A stretch of DNA of 64,000 nucleotides, from the NCBI GenBank assembly GCA_902496015.1, contig CABUZJ010000001.1, positions 222,551 through 286,550 of the forward strand, written 5' to 3'. This DNA is from an uncultured Eubacteriales bacterium. Lineage in GTDB: Bacteria; Bacillota; Clostridia; Christensenellales; UBA1242. Shown piece by piece: positions 39,712 through 48,752 of the stretch. The number at the start of each line of letters is the position of its first letter. Within the stretch, counting starts at the first letter, position 1. A program made the translations under genes and the position numbers. The notes below the pieces were generated by a model. It searched no databases, had not been told where the DNA came from, and was given only the letters and a program-made list of their open reading frames with translations.

Positions 39712-40311
39712 ATGCTTAAAGACTTAATTTATGCCGTAGCAAGTTATTTGAGAATGGATGACGTTTGTGATTATTTAGATAGTTTAAATCAAGAAGAAAC
39801 TGGAATTATTGTTACAGATAGCGAAACTTTTTTAACTGAACCCAAAGAAATAAAATTATTAACTAATTTAACAAATTTAGTTTTAGGGCAAATATTAAGA
39901 GAATATTTGCCTCTTTATACAGAAGAAATTGTATCTAGTAACGCTAATTGTGAAATAGCATTTTCATCATTTTCTAAAAAGGTTAATCAAATAATAAATG
40001 TAAGTTTTGTGGATGGATTAAATTCAACTTTTAGGATATTTCCTGAATATATCAAAGTTGGTTCTCCTCAAGAGAAATATGTAGTTAAATATTCATATCT
40101 TCCTGAGGAAATAACTAATTTTAATGCACCAATTGAAAAGCCTATTAGCCTTAGTGAAAACACAATTGCATTGGGTGTTTGTGCAGAATACTGTTTAATT
40201 GAAATGCTTTATGATGAGGCTGATATGTGGGAGGCAAAATTTAAAGAAAGTTTACAAAATACTATTAGAAAATTAAGAGAAAAAAGGCTTCCTAGCAGGG
40301 GGTGGATTTAA
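39712..40311 (+). CDS. Probable head-tail connector (adaptor) protein
   Basis: 199 residues. The gene lies between coat and the large propeller-like tail protein, where podoviruses encode the P22 gp4-like adaptor that closes the portal. Helical N- and C-terminal segments (AEYCLIEMLYDEADMWEAKF near the end) enclose a beta-rich middle (KYVVKYSYLPEEI). This matches the general design of connector proteins. No diagnostic motif is present. It starts behind AGGAG, and its stop is immediately followed by the next gene's GTG, implying tight co-translation. Confidence 0.5.
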   Translation: MLKDLIYAVASYLRMDDVCDYLDSLNQEETGIIVTDSETFLTEPKEIKLLTNLTNLVLGQILREYLPLYTEEIVSSNANCEIAFSSFSKKVNQIINVSFVDGLNSTFRIFPEYIKVGSPQEKYVVKYSYLPEEITNFNAPIEKPISLSENTIALGVCAEYCLIEMLYDEADMWEAKFKESLQNTIRKLREKRLPSRGWI

Positions 40312-41835
40312 GTGTTTAAAATTAACATTCCTAAGCCTAGTAGCACACGAAGCAGAATAAAACTTACCACTTTTGAAGGTGGACTTAACTTAAAAAAAAG
40401 TGAAAACATTATGCCTATGACTTATGCTTTTACCACCTATAACTTTTCACACACTAGGGGAGCATTGGAAGCGGGACTAGGAATTGCCGATTTATCTTCG
40501 GCAATTTTTAGTGATGAAAATCTGCAAACTCAGGTAAGTATTGGACTATCTAGTTTGGGTTCAATTATTGGTTCTTTCCATGCAAAACGATATAACCAAG
40601 AGACATTAACAAGAGAAGATAAATTGATGTTTTTAACAAGTGATATGAAACTCCATTACCTTCCATTAAATCCACAGGAAATAGAAGAAAATGCAAGTGG
40701 AATTAAGACTATTTCAAACTTGATGTTTAGTGCTAAGCCAACAGCTATTAATTATAGATTAAATGGACAAGATTGCACAATATTTTCTAGTATTTTAGAC
40801 CCGATGATTGTTTGGGGACTAACTGAAAATGTGATGAAGGTTGCAGATGCTCCGCATATATCAAGTATGGCAATGCACTATGAACGTCTTTTTGCAACAG
40901 TTGATGGAGAGCAATCTAGCATTTGGTTTTCAGATGACCTTGACCCAACAAATTGGAGTGTTAGTTTAACAGAAGCAGGCTTTATTGAAATGCTTGATGA
41001 AAGAGGGGCTTTAAAAAAAGTTCTTTCATTTAACGATTACATTTATGTGTTTAGAGATTATGGAATTACGCGAATCAGCGCTATTGCAGACCAAACAACT
41101 TTTAGTGTTGCACATTTATTTGTTGCTAGTGGAAAAATTTATCCTAATACGGTAATATCTTGTGGAGATGTGATTTTGTTTTTAGCAAGTGATGGGCTTT
41201 ATAAATTTGACGGAGTAAGTTGCTCTAAAATTTTAACTAACATTGAAAATGGGTTTAGCAAAATGGATAACACTTATGCAATTGCTGGATATTTTGAAAA
41301 TAAATATTATATTGCTTGTTCATTTAATTTTCAAGATGAACTTATGGAAGGTGAAAGCGAAGCTAAAAATAATTGTTTGATAGAAGTAGATTTAAACACA
41401 ATGCAAGCCATATTTTTAAGAGGTACAGAAATTGTGGATATTAATACAGTTTTAAGCGATTATTTTTGTGGTGTAGTGGTAAGTGCCAAGCAATTTGGTA
41501 GTGACTATTATAGGCTTGGAGTTATTGACCATAGTGGGAAAGTTTTTAATAATATAACTCATAAGGTTTGGAAAACCGCCCTTACAGATTTAGGATATCC
41601 TCAAAAACAAAAGTGTGTTAGAAACATTTTTATAAACTCTAAAAGCGATTGTAAAATTATTGTAACAACCGAGGAAAATAATAAAAAAGAGTTGCAAGTT
41701 AAGGCATCAAATAAGCCTATTTCTATTTCAACAAGGATTTATGGCGCAAAATTTTCGTTTGAATTTAGTTGTGATAGTGATGATTGTGAGATTACAAACC
41801 CTAACATAATAATAAAAATGGATAATAGATATTAG
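40312..41835 (+). CDS. Probable tail hub / DNA-stabilisation protein (P22 gp10-like beta-propeller)
   Basis: 507 residues, starting with GTG directly at the preceding stop codon; AGGGGGTGG 7 bases upstream supports this start. The sequence has many propeller-like blades with alternating aromatic strands. Diagnostic-looking stretches are MAMHYERLFATVDGEQSSIW followed by FSDDLDPTNW, and DYIYVFRDYGITRI, typical of phage stabilisation or hub proteins of the P22 gp10 kind. It would bind below the connector and plug the tail to retain DNA. The N-terminal FEGGLNLKKSENIM resembles the start of such proteins. Assigned from pattern and gene order. Confidence 0.6.
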   Translation: MFKINIPKPSSTRSRIKLTTFEGGLNLKKSENIMPMTYAFTTYNFSHTRGALEAGLGIADLSSAIFSDENLQTQVSIGLSSLGSIIGSFHAKRYNQETLTREDKLMFLTSDMKLHYLPLNPQEIEENASGIKTISNLMFSAKPTAINYRLNGQDCTIFSSILDPMIVWGLTENVMKVADAPHISSMAMHYERLFATVDGEQSSIWFSDDLDPTNWSVSLTEAGFIEMLDERGALKKVLSFNDYIYVFRDYGITRISAIADQTTFSVAHLFVASGKIYPNTVISCGDVILFLASDGLYKFDGVSCSKILTNIENGFSKMDNTYAIAGYFENKYYIACSFNFQDELMEGESEAKNNCLIEVDLNTMQAIFLRGTEIVDINTVLSDYFCGVVVSAKQFGSDYYRLGVIDHSGKVFNNITHKVWKTALTDLGYPQKQKCVRNIFINSKSDCKIIVTTEENNKKELQVKASNKPISISTRIYGAKFSFEFSCDSDDCEITNPNIIIKMDNRY

Positions 41836-41846
41836 GAGAAAATTTT

Positions 41847-44231
41847 ATGAATTATGGAAAACTTGCATATTTAAAAGTTAGTGAACTAGAAAAAGAAATG
41901 GCTTATGATGGGTCAAAACAAATTCAATCTAGTGCATTAGATTGTTTTGAACTTGAAAATGATAATTTTAATGAAAATATTTCTTCTAATTTTTCTTTAG
42001 AATTTGCAACAATAACGCCATCTAATAGCAGTGATTGTTGTATTTTTTTAAAATTTAAAATTACAGCAACAACAGCCACCACAGTAACTTTGAATTTAAC
42101 TTTTGACGATATGTTAGTTTCAACTTATACAAGAAACATTGGAGTTGGTGAAAGCGAAGTTAGTATTTCAAGTGTGGGTTCTGGAGTGATTACTGATGTT
42201 GGCACACTTGCCGTTTCAATTTCAACAACCATGCCCGTTGTTGCTAACGGCTATCATTTAATGGTTATTGGGGCAAGCACAACCATTGCCACTAAAAATA
42301 TTGAACTTAAAGCAACAGTTTTTGGAAATAATGTTTCAATTAGTTATATTAAAAATAAAAAAATCTATTACTATCAGTGTGGATTAGATGAAATTAATTT
42401 AAATAGTGCAGAGTGGATTGAATATAAACCTGCTAAAACTCATTCAGTTTGCTATGATATTTACAATTCTAATAATCTTTTAACTTTTGTTTATGTGGGG
42501 TTAGATGATAAATTATATTTAAGTAGGGTGAATGAAAATGAAGAAACACTAATTGATGAAAATGTTTGTTCTGTGTGCGTTGGTAATAGTAATAATACTG
42601 AAGATGCAAGTTTGTATATAGTCTATATTAAAAATGGTGAAGTTGTCTATAAAACTTTAAAAAACCAATTATTAAGCAATATTCAAAGTATGGGTTTGCC
42701 AAATGCGAAATATATAACCGTTAGTAGTTTAGTTAGCGAAAGCCAAAAAAGTTATATTATTGCAACGGACGAAAATTTTAATAACTATATTTGTAGTTCA
42801 GTTATGGCACCAGACATTGCTAAACTTATTGAAAATGTTAAATTTGACATAAGTTTAACATTAAATACTTTTGTGCGACCATTATCTAAGGATAATTCAA
42901 TTGAATATTTAAGTTATGAATTAGCATTTACTGCATTATGCCTAACAATTGCCGATAAAGTTTATCAATTTAAAGATATTACTAATTTAAATTTAGAGTG
43001 TAATGTTAAATTTGATTGTTTTGAAGTTGATGATTTAGATTTTATTAAATATGGTGTTGAATTTAACACATTAAGTGAAAATAATGCTGACCCAATTGGC
43101 AATTGTGTTTATGTTGATGATTGCGCAAACTTTACACCAGCATTAATCACCTATAATTTGGCAGGTGGAGAAGAACCCGTTTTTAGTGAGAATAGTTGGG
43201 AAGATAAATGGCCATTTAATCAAATAAAGCCATGTTTAATGAAAGACGGGCAGGTTGTGCATTATTTAAATCCAATTAATTTAACCGAAAGTGAAGATGG
43301 CACTGTTACAAATATAGATATAACTTCGGGAGAAAGTGGCGATGTTATGGTTGAAATTCCTAAAATTTATTTTAGAATAAATGAAACACCAGATAAAGTT
43401 TGGCAATTTAAGATTACAAATAAAAAAAGATTTGGCTACTTTTGTAGGGGGCACATGATAAAAGGCAAAGAAGTTGATAAGATTTATATTGGTGTTTATC
43501 CTAGCACTTTTATAAATAATAAAGCCTATTCTATTAGTAATGGTTTGAAGGCTTATGCCGATTATTTATCTGTTGGGGAATTAAGAGCTTATTCTCAAAA
43601 TAAAGGCGAAAATTATGAAATGCCTAATTTGCATGTTAGTTTGATGCTTCAAATGCTTTTTATTATTTACTTTAAATCAATTAGTTATAAACTTTCAGTT
43701 GGAATTGGATATGGTGTTTCAAATTCAACATCATATAAATATACAGGCTTATCAGATAGTTATCCATCAAAGACTTATGCTTATTTGCAATACACAAACC
43801 AAAAAGTAGATAGACTATTTAATATAGAAGGCTTTGGCAGTTTTGCAAATTATTGTTTAGACGGCGTTTATGCAACTGAGACAACATTTGCAATCTTAGA
43901 TCATGATAGCAGACATAACAATTGGGTGGGAGAAAGTCACAAAGATTATATGATGTGGGAATCGCCTTTTCCAACTAAAACCAGTAGAAGTCTTAGTCAT
44001 ATTGTTAATAACTATGTTGGGCTTCTTCCAACTTCGTTTGAATATACGGTTGTATCTGTTGGAATGGATTTTTTTAGGACACGATTAACAGCCCTAAATT
44101 GTGATTTTTATAGAGTTCATTATCCTTGTTTGGGGCCTAATCTACAAGGGGTTTTTAGTTATTTAATTACTGGTTCAAATTATTCAAACAGACTATTAGG
44201 GCATAGGTTAATTTATTTTAAAACTAATTAA
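41847..44231 (+). CDS. Large tail protein with C-type-lectin/FGE-like receptor-binding domain
   Basis: 794 residues. The N-terminal half is beta-rich (TTVTLNLTFDDMLVSTYTR) and probably structural. From about residue 470 to the end the sequence matches the C-type-lectin or formylglycine-generating-enzyme-like fold used as receptor-binding domain in many gut phages. Pointers are DVMVEIPKIYFRIN, then MLQMLFIIYFKS (equivalent to the common LLFVIKFATLNSQ strand) and the closing pattern GVFSYLITGSNYSNRLLGHR. The last element is how variable proteins of diversity-generating retroelements end. No reverse transcriptase or template repeat was found in the window. The start follows AGGAGAAAATTTT. Role: host recognition, inferred. 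Confidence 0.6.
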   Translation: MNYGKLAYLKVSELEKEMAYDGSKQIQSSALDCFELENDNFNENISSNFSLEFATITPSNSSDCCIFLKFKITATTATTVTLNLTFDDMLVSTYTRNIGVGESEVSISSVGSGVITDVGTLAVSISTTMPVVANGYHLMVIGASTTIATKNIELKATVFGNNVSISYIKNKKIYYYQCGLDEINLNSAEWIEYKPAKTHSVCYDIYNSNNLLTFVYVGLDDKLYLSRVNENEETLIDENVCSVCVGNSNNTEDASLYIVYIKNGEVVYKTLKNQLLSNIQSMGLPNAKYITVSSLVSESQKSYIIATDENFNNYICSSVMAPDIAKLIENVKFDISLTLNTFVRPLSKDNSIEYLSYELAFTALCLTIADKVYQFKDITNLNLECNVKFDCFEVDDLDFIKYGVEFNTLSENNADPIGNCVYVDDCANFTPALITYNLAGGEEPVFSENSWEDKWPFNQIKPCLMKDGQVVHYLNPINLTESEDGTVTNIDITSGESGDVMVEIPKIYFRINETPDKVWQFKITNKKRFGYFCRGHMIKGKEVDKIYIGVYPSTFINNKAYSISNGLKAYADYLSVGELRAYSQNKGENYEMPNLHVSLMLQMLFIIYFKSISYKLSVGIGYGVSNSTSYKYTGLSDSYPSKTYAYLQYTNQKVDRLFNIEGFGSFANYCLDGVYATETTFAILDHDSRHNNWVGESHKDYMMWESPFPTKTSRSLSHIVNNYVGLLPTSFEYTVVSVGMDFFRTRLTALNCDFYRVHYPCLGPNLQGVFSYLITGSNYSNRLLGHRLIYFKTN

Positions 44232-44241
44232 GGAGATATAA

Positions 44242-46278
44242 ATGAATATTAGATTACATAACAAATATGAAGTTATTTGTGGCGATAAAAAATATGTGGC
44301 ATATAACACCATGTTAAAATCTGTATTTGATAAAATTAAAGCATTAGAACCTTACAATTCATATTTCGCATTTGGAACTGGCACAGGTGCGGTGGATTTT
44401 GAAAATAGTTCGCTTGGAAGTTATGTTGCTACTTATCAAAACACAACAGAACAAATTCAAGCAGATTGTTTTAAGGGTGATATGTTTGTTATAAAAAGCA
44501 AACTTTTTGGCGAAAACGAAGGGAATGGTTTGCAATTTAGTGAACTTGGCATAACTGATTCTATGGCAAGCAACCCAACTATTTATAATCATGTGGTTTT
44601 AACTAATGATAATGGTGAAGTGGTAACTGTAACCAAACTTGCAGGTCAAGAAATGGTTATAAGGCTTACTATTTATCTAGATGCATCAAATGATGGTAAT
44701 GCAAGACTTGTTGCAGGAGATAATCCATTAGTTAAACAACTTTTGGGTGAAGATGTGCTTACAAATAAAACCTTAACTTTTGCTAAGGGAACCAATAATC
44801 AACCAAATGTTACAATTTATAGAGACTTGCCAAAAGATACCACAACTTATGAAAGTGAAAATATTACTTATTATTTGGCAGATTCTGTTGGTGTTGGAAT
44901 TAAGTATAATGTTAATTATGGTGAAGGTGAACTTAGGGAAATGGTTGTTCTTGCTGATAATGTGCCAGTTATAAGATACAACTGTTTAGCAGAAAGAGAA
45001 GCAATTAGTAAAACTGAAACTTTAACTAAAAACACAAATAATTGTGTTATTTTAAGTGATGATGTTAAAGAAGTTATTTCTTGCACAAGTGAAGACGGGC
45101 TAACAAATATAAGTTTCAAAGTTGATAATTACTCACATAGTTTTGGAGACTATATAACGGCTCCTTTTGATATGCCTTTTAACAATGAAACCACAAGATT
45201 TGTTTCAAAGGAAGGTAGCTTAATAGCATTTATTTTAAATGGTAATGTTTATATATATAAAAATCATGATTATATTATTGAAAAAATAGATGCAACGGCA
45301 ATTTCAGGTGCAGGGGTTACACAAGTTCTAATGGTTTTAGATTATGTTTTTACTAAAACTAGTCAGTCGCCTTATCTTAATTGTTATAAAATTGTTAATG
45401 GTGCTTGTCAGTTTATGGAAATTAACACTTCATTAATTGCCGATACTACATTTAATTTTAATTTATCTAATATGGATGTTACGCAATCAAAAGATGGTAA
45501 GATTAGAATAGCGGGCATAAATTCGTCGCAAAAAGGGGTATGTTTAATTGCAAGTGAACAAGATGGAATTTTAAAGGCAGAAAAATTGGTAACTGGTGCA
45601 AACTCACCAATTGAAGCAATTGCTTGTTTGTATCAAAATAATTTTTGTGATAGTTTGGTGTTCTTCTTAACCAGTTGTTATAACAACATTCCAAATATGC
45701 CAAGAGTTGAAATGGTTACGGCAGATGGCGAGTTAGATAATAATCAAATTCATGCAGCTGCATGGAATTTAATAAATAATTCGAGTAAGGTTTTTGGAAC
45801 AGATAGAGTTATTTGCTCTAAAAAGTTAAGTGTGACAGAAAGTTCAATTTTTAACACTTATTTCTACCCAGAAAATTTAAGATATAACATTGCAAATGAT
45901 GGAGAAATTGACTTATATATTTCACCAGATTTTAACACAATAATTAAAAAATATAGTAGCACAAGTTATAAAATTTTTAGCATTGTTGGTTATAGTACTC
46001 CTGTTGAATTTACTGATAGTTTCTTTGGCACATTAAATCAGGCAGAGTTTGTTGACTTTGCCTTTTTAAAGGATAGTTTGTTAATTTTTACTTCTAATGC
46101 AGATAGACCAATCATTGCAATTAATTTGAATAGAACAGGTGCTATGTTAGAAGGTCTTACAAGTAATGACCCAGAAAGTGTTGTGGTAAATTATAACAAA
46201 TTTAATCCGTTAGGTGCTGGGGCAAAAGAACATGTTGAAGCAACTTTAACCCTTACAATAGGTGGATTTAATTCATAG
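44242..46278 (+). CDS. Large tail/receptor-associated structural protein
   Basis: 678 residues, start behind AAGGAG. The N-terminal 170 residues are a compact beta-rich module (YFAFGTGTGAVDFENSSLGS) resembling collar or fibre-attachment modules of phage tail proteins. The remainder is repetitive beta structure with propeller-like strands (GSLIAFILNGNVYIYKNHDY). It lacks signal peptide, membrane helices and recognisable enzyme motifs. Position after the lectin-type protein suggests a second fibre or tailspike-like component. The family was not recognised with certainty. Confidence 0.5.
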   Translation: MNIRLHNKYEVICGDKKYVAYNTMLKSVFDKIKALEPYNSYFAFGTGTGAVDFENSSLGSYVATYQNTTEQIQADCFKGDMFVIKSKLFGENEGNGLQFSELGITDSMASNPTIYNHVVLTNDNGEVVTVTKLAGQEMVIRLTIYLDASNDGNARLVAGDNPLVKQLLGEDVLTNKTLTFAKGTNNQPNVTIYRDLPKDTTTYESENITYYLADSVGVGIKYNVNYGEGELREMVVLADNVPVIRYNCLAEREAISKTETLTKNTNNCVILSDDVKEVISCTSEDGLTNISFKVDNYSHSFGDYITAPFDMPFNNETTRFVSKEGSLIAFILNGNVYIYKNHDYIIEKIDATAISGAGVTQVLMVLDYVFTKTSQSPYLNCYKIVNGACQFMEINTSLIADTTFNFNLSNMDVTQSKDGKIRIAGINSSQKGVCLIASEQDGILKAEKLVTGANSPIEAIACLYQNNFCDSLVFFLTSCYNNIPNMPRVEMVTADGELDNNQIHAAAWNLINNSSKVFGTDRVICSKKLSVTESSIFNTYFYPENLRYNIANDGEIDLYISPDFNTIIKKYSSTSYKIFSIVGYSTPVEFTDSFFGTLNQAEFVDFAFLKDSLLIFTSNADRPIIAINLNRTGAMLEGLTSNDPESVVVNYNKFNPLGAGAKEHVEATLTLTIGGFNS

Positions 46279-46288
46279 GAGAATAAAT

Positions 46289-46540
46289 ATGGTTTTTTCT
46301 AAAAACATTGTTAAACTTGGCAAAGCCCAAATACTAAATGGGAAGGTAGATAGGGGTGATATAATAACTTTATTTTATTCAAAAGAAAACGATAAAGTTT
46401 ATAAAAAAACTATAAGCATAAGCAACAAAATAAATGTTAATGCCACCAGTGTTGCCCTAAATTATACCGAGATTTTACCAATTACCCAAGATTTATGTTT
46501 ATCTAGAAGGGGAGAAGTGATAGGTGTTATTTATGACTAA
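46289..46540 (+). CDS. Small beta-rich phage protein
   Basis: 83 residues from the ATG at 46289, which has a TAGGAGAA ribosome site overlapping the stop of the previous gene; the longer frame from 46262 would start inside that gene. The sequence is basic with short strands (GDIITLFYSKENDKVYKKTI). It is probably a minor tail or fibre-attachment component by position. No family recognised. Its end overlaps the start of the next short gene by 8 bases. Confidence 0.55.
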   Translation: MVFSKNIVKLGKAQILNGKVDRGDIITLFYSKENDKVYKKTISISNKINVNATSVALNYTEILPITQDLCLSRRGEVIGVIYD

Positions 46541-46676
46541 ATATAAATTATTTAAGCAATTAAAACAAACAACAAATACAAATGAAATTTTTGAAAATAT
46601 TATGCTAGATAAATTATTACAAAACTTACAAAAAATTGGAGGAATAAATGGCAAAAGCATGGAGCGAATACAATAA
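46533..46676 (+). CDS. Very short overlapping ORF (47 residues)
   Basis: ATG at 46533 with AGGTG 6 bases upstream, stop TAA at 46674-46676. It encodes a basic helical peptide beginning MTKYKLFKQLKQTTNTNEIF. It overlaps the previous gene by 8 bases and the next by 29, and it fills what would otherwise be a 107-base gap in a module with no other such gap. Start signals and packing support it as real, but there is no homology evidence visible here. Confidence 0.45.
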   Translation: MTKYKLFKQLKQTTNTNEIFENIMLDKLLQNLQKIGGINGKSMERIQ

Positions 46677-47754
46677 CTTACAAAAATATGTAGAAGAGCA
46701 AAAAAAGAAAAAAGAAGCAGAAGAAAAAGCAAAGGAAATTTTAGAAGGAACAAATAGCGAAAACACAAATTCTAACAGCGAAAATAATTCAACCTCAACC
46801 GACCAATCAAATAAAGATACGCAAACTTTGGTGCCAACAGATAAAGAAAATAATTTTACTTACCCTGAAGATATTGGCATTGATTTCGATTCAAATAATC
46901 CAATAGGTGAACTTGAAAAAATAGACAAGTATTACCAAAATAAAAAGGAAGAACAATCTAATTTAAACTCATTAAACCTTGAAAAAATTGAAATGCCAAC
47001 ACAAACAAAAGAAGATATTGAAAACTCAGTTAAAGCACAACTAGATAGTAAATATGAAAAATTAAAACAGAGTGAATTAGAGCAATATGAAAAAGAGCAA
47101 CAAGCAAAAGAAGAAGAAAAAATTGTGGCTAATAACTATGCAAAACAAGCGGAAAGTAAAGTTAATGAAATTTATGATGCTAGTGTGGTTAGTGCTGAAA
47201 ATCAGGCGCTTAAAAGAGGACTTGCTCGTTCAAGCATAATAATTGGACAATTAGACGGCATTGAAAAATCTAGGGCTAGTGAATTAAGCACCGTTGCAAC
47301 TGACTTAGCAAATGAACTTTCAAGCATAGACAAAGAATTATTAAGCCTTAACACAAAAAAAGAAAATGCACTTGATGTTCTTGATTTAGATTATGCGAGT
47401 GAACTTCAAACACAAATTGCAAGTGAACTTGAAAAGCTTGAAGAAAAGAAAAAAGAGGTTATTGAATTTAATAATAAAGTTGAACAACTTCAAAAAGAAT
47501 ATGAAGCAGAAAGACAAGATGAAGAATTTAACCAAAAGTTAGATTTAGCAGAATTTGAAGAAAAATATAATATAGATTTAACAGATAAAACGGAACAAGA
47601 TGAAGTAAAGGTTAAATTTATGATAGATTATCTAAACAAATTGCCAAGAGAAGAAGCATTGCGTATGCTTACAGCCGATAATATGTTTGCTTATTACCTT
47701 GGGAATAATTATGACACAGTTTATTATTTGCAATATATGAGACCAATGAAATAA
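46648..47754 (+). CDS. Coiled-coil phage protein, possible internal virion/ejection protein
   Basis: 368 residues, extremely Glu/Lys/Gln-rich, ATG behind TTGGAGG. A basic-acidic start (EEQKKKKEAEEKAKEILE) is followed by a Ser/Asn-rich linker at about 35-75. Long helical coiled-coil segments then run from about 100 to 330. The pocket ENQALKRGLARSSIIIGQLD at about 188-207 is the most conserved-looking part and recurs in similar proteins of podovirus-like elements. By place and composition it may be an ejection or internal core protein, or a tail-assembly factor. No signal peptide or enzymatic motif. Confidence 0.5.
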   Translation: MAKAWSEYNNLQKYVEEQKKKKEAEEKAKEILEGTNSENTNSNSENNSTSTDQSNKDTQTLVPTDKENNFTYPEDIGIDFDSNNPIGELEKIDKYYQNKKEEQSNLNSLNLEKIEMPTQTKEDIENSVKAQLDSKYEKLKQSELEQYEKEQQAKEEEKIVANNYAKQAESKVNEIYDASVVSAENQALKRGLARSSIIIGQLDGIEKSRASELSTVATDLANELSSIDKELLSLNTKKENALDVLDLDYASELQTQIASELEKLEEKKKEVIEFNNKVEQLQKEYEAERQDEEFNQKLDLAEFEEKYNIDLTDKTEQDEVKVKFMIDYLNKLPREEALRMLTADNMFAYYLGNNYDTVYYLQYMRPMK

Positions 47755-47769
47755 TAATAGGAGATATTT

Positions 47770-48402
47770 ATGACACTTAAAGATAAAATGAAAACTTACA
47801 ACTTTTGGATAAGTTTAGTAAGTGCTATTTTACTTGTGGCTAGAATTATTGCTGGAAAGTTTAATGTTGAGATAGACAGTTCTTTAGTTATGGATATAAC
47901 AACTGGTCTTTGCGGAATATTTGTTGTGCTTGGAATTATTTCTGCACCAACAAAGCCAGCAACAAAAGTTATAAGCCAAAATGCAGATGGCAAAATAACA
48001 ATCGATGCAAATGCGGCAATTGTGCTAGATGCTCAAGAGCAATTAGCCCAAACTAATAAAGAAGAAACCGTGAATGAAGCTAAACAAATGGAAACTAAAC
48101 AAAAAGAAGAGTTAGAAAAAGCAAATACGCAAGAAAGTGTAACACAAGCGGTTGAACCAAAATTAGATGTCGAAGTTGAAAATACACCAACTGAAGAAAT
48201 AGCAATTAGTGATACTCACGAAAGTCTTGAAATTGAGCCGGTTTTAATTGAACAGGTTGAAACTGTTAATTACAACAATAAAAATGCTGAGCAGGATATA
48301 GAACAAGATGTTGTATCACCTGCTACAAGTTATCAAAAAGAACAATTACAAAATTTAACTCAGCAGGAATTAGTTGAAATTGTTTTAAAGTTACAAAAGT
48401 AA
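47770..48402 (+). CDS. Phage holin (phi LC3 / Phage_holin_1 type) with long acidic tail
   Basis: 210 residues. The first 65 show the compact holin layout: charged start, membrane helix (about 11-29), short loop, second helix (about 41-60), and the IISAPTKPA turn seen as GIVxDPTT in this family. Holins perforate the cytoplasmic membrane at the end of infection. The remaining 145 residues are a Glu/Gln/Val-rich, probably disordered cytoplasmic extension, far longer than in typical members (80-150 residues in total). No endolysin gene accompanies it. Start behind AGGAG; followed at once by a strong terminator. Holin identity is fair; the tail's role is unknown. Confidence 0.65.
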   Translation: MTLKDKMKTYNFWISLVSAILLVARIIAGKFNVEIDSSLVMDITTGLCGIFVVLGIISAPTKPATKVISQNADGKITIDANAAIVLDAQEQLAQTNKEETVNEAKQMETKQKEELEKANTQESVTQAVEPKLDVEVENTPTEEIAISDTHESLEIEPVLIEQVETVNYNNKNAEQDIEQDVVSPATSYQKEQLQNLTQQELVEIVLKLQK

Positions 48403-48405
48403 AAT

Positions 48406-48438
48406 AAAAACCACCTCAAAATTTGGGGTGGTTTTTTG
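48406..48438 (+). terminator. Strong terminator at the end of the phage module
   Basis: A 15-bp stem (left arm 48406-48420, right arm 48422-48436, one G-T pair) containing CCACC/GGTGG and ending in a T-run. It is the strongest terminator in the window and marks the module's right end. Confidence 0.9.
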
Positions 48439-48723
48439 TTGCCTGTTTTTGCACGCAGGAATGTAGTTGCATTTTTTGCAGTTTTGCATATAACATAATA
48501 ACAATTAAAATTTTCAATATTTTAACATTTTTTTATTATAAAATTATAAACGCTATTTAATCTTTTACTTATTATTATATTAAATATAATATTAAAAGAT
48601 AATATTCAAATTTACTTAAATTCTTACAAATGTAAATATTAATTTTTATTTCTTAATGGGTGAGTGTAAGTTTATATTTTTTTAAGTGGAATTTTAAGAA
48701 TATTAGGCAATTTTTAAAAATAC
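48439..48723. other. AT-rich intergenic stretch with no recognised gene
   Basis: About 285 bases between the module terminator and the next promoter. No ORF with start signals, no tRNA and no convincing direct repeat shared with 30804-31020 (a possible attachment site) was found. Composition is extreme (runs of A and T), apart from a short GC-richer patch near 48440-48480. Confidence 0.5.
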
Positions 48724-48752
48724 TTGATTTTAGGGTTTTTGATGTGTATAAT
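48724..48752 (+). promoter_or_regulatory. SigA-type promoter of the membrane-protein/RNase J operon
   Basis: TTGATT (48724-48729), 17 bases, TATAAT (48747-48752). It leaves a leader of about 120 bases. The leader contains an imperfect hairpin around 48810-48830 (GTTGT/ACAAC) that could affect expression. Confidence 0.7.

Larger units (their letters stand above)
31000..48438. mobile_element. Podovirus-like prophage structural module
   Basis: About 17.4 kb holding regulator, terminase, portal, scaffold, coat, connectors, tail and receptor-binding proteins and a holin in the order used by P22-like podoviruses, all on the plus strand except one inserted gene. It is bounded on the left by the divergent giant-protein operon and on the right by a strong terminator. 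No integrase, recombinase, lysogeny repressor, replication gene, endolysin or attachment-site repeat was recognised. Left and right limits are therefore functional rather than recombinational. Whether this is a decayed prophage, a domesticated particle or part of a phage split across the genome cannot be decided here. Confidence 0.75.

Noticed and set aside
43240..44231. A diversity-generating retroelement
   Set aside because: Only a lectin-type target-like domain is visible; no reverse transcriptase and no template repeat in the window.
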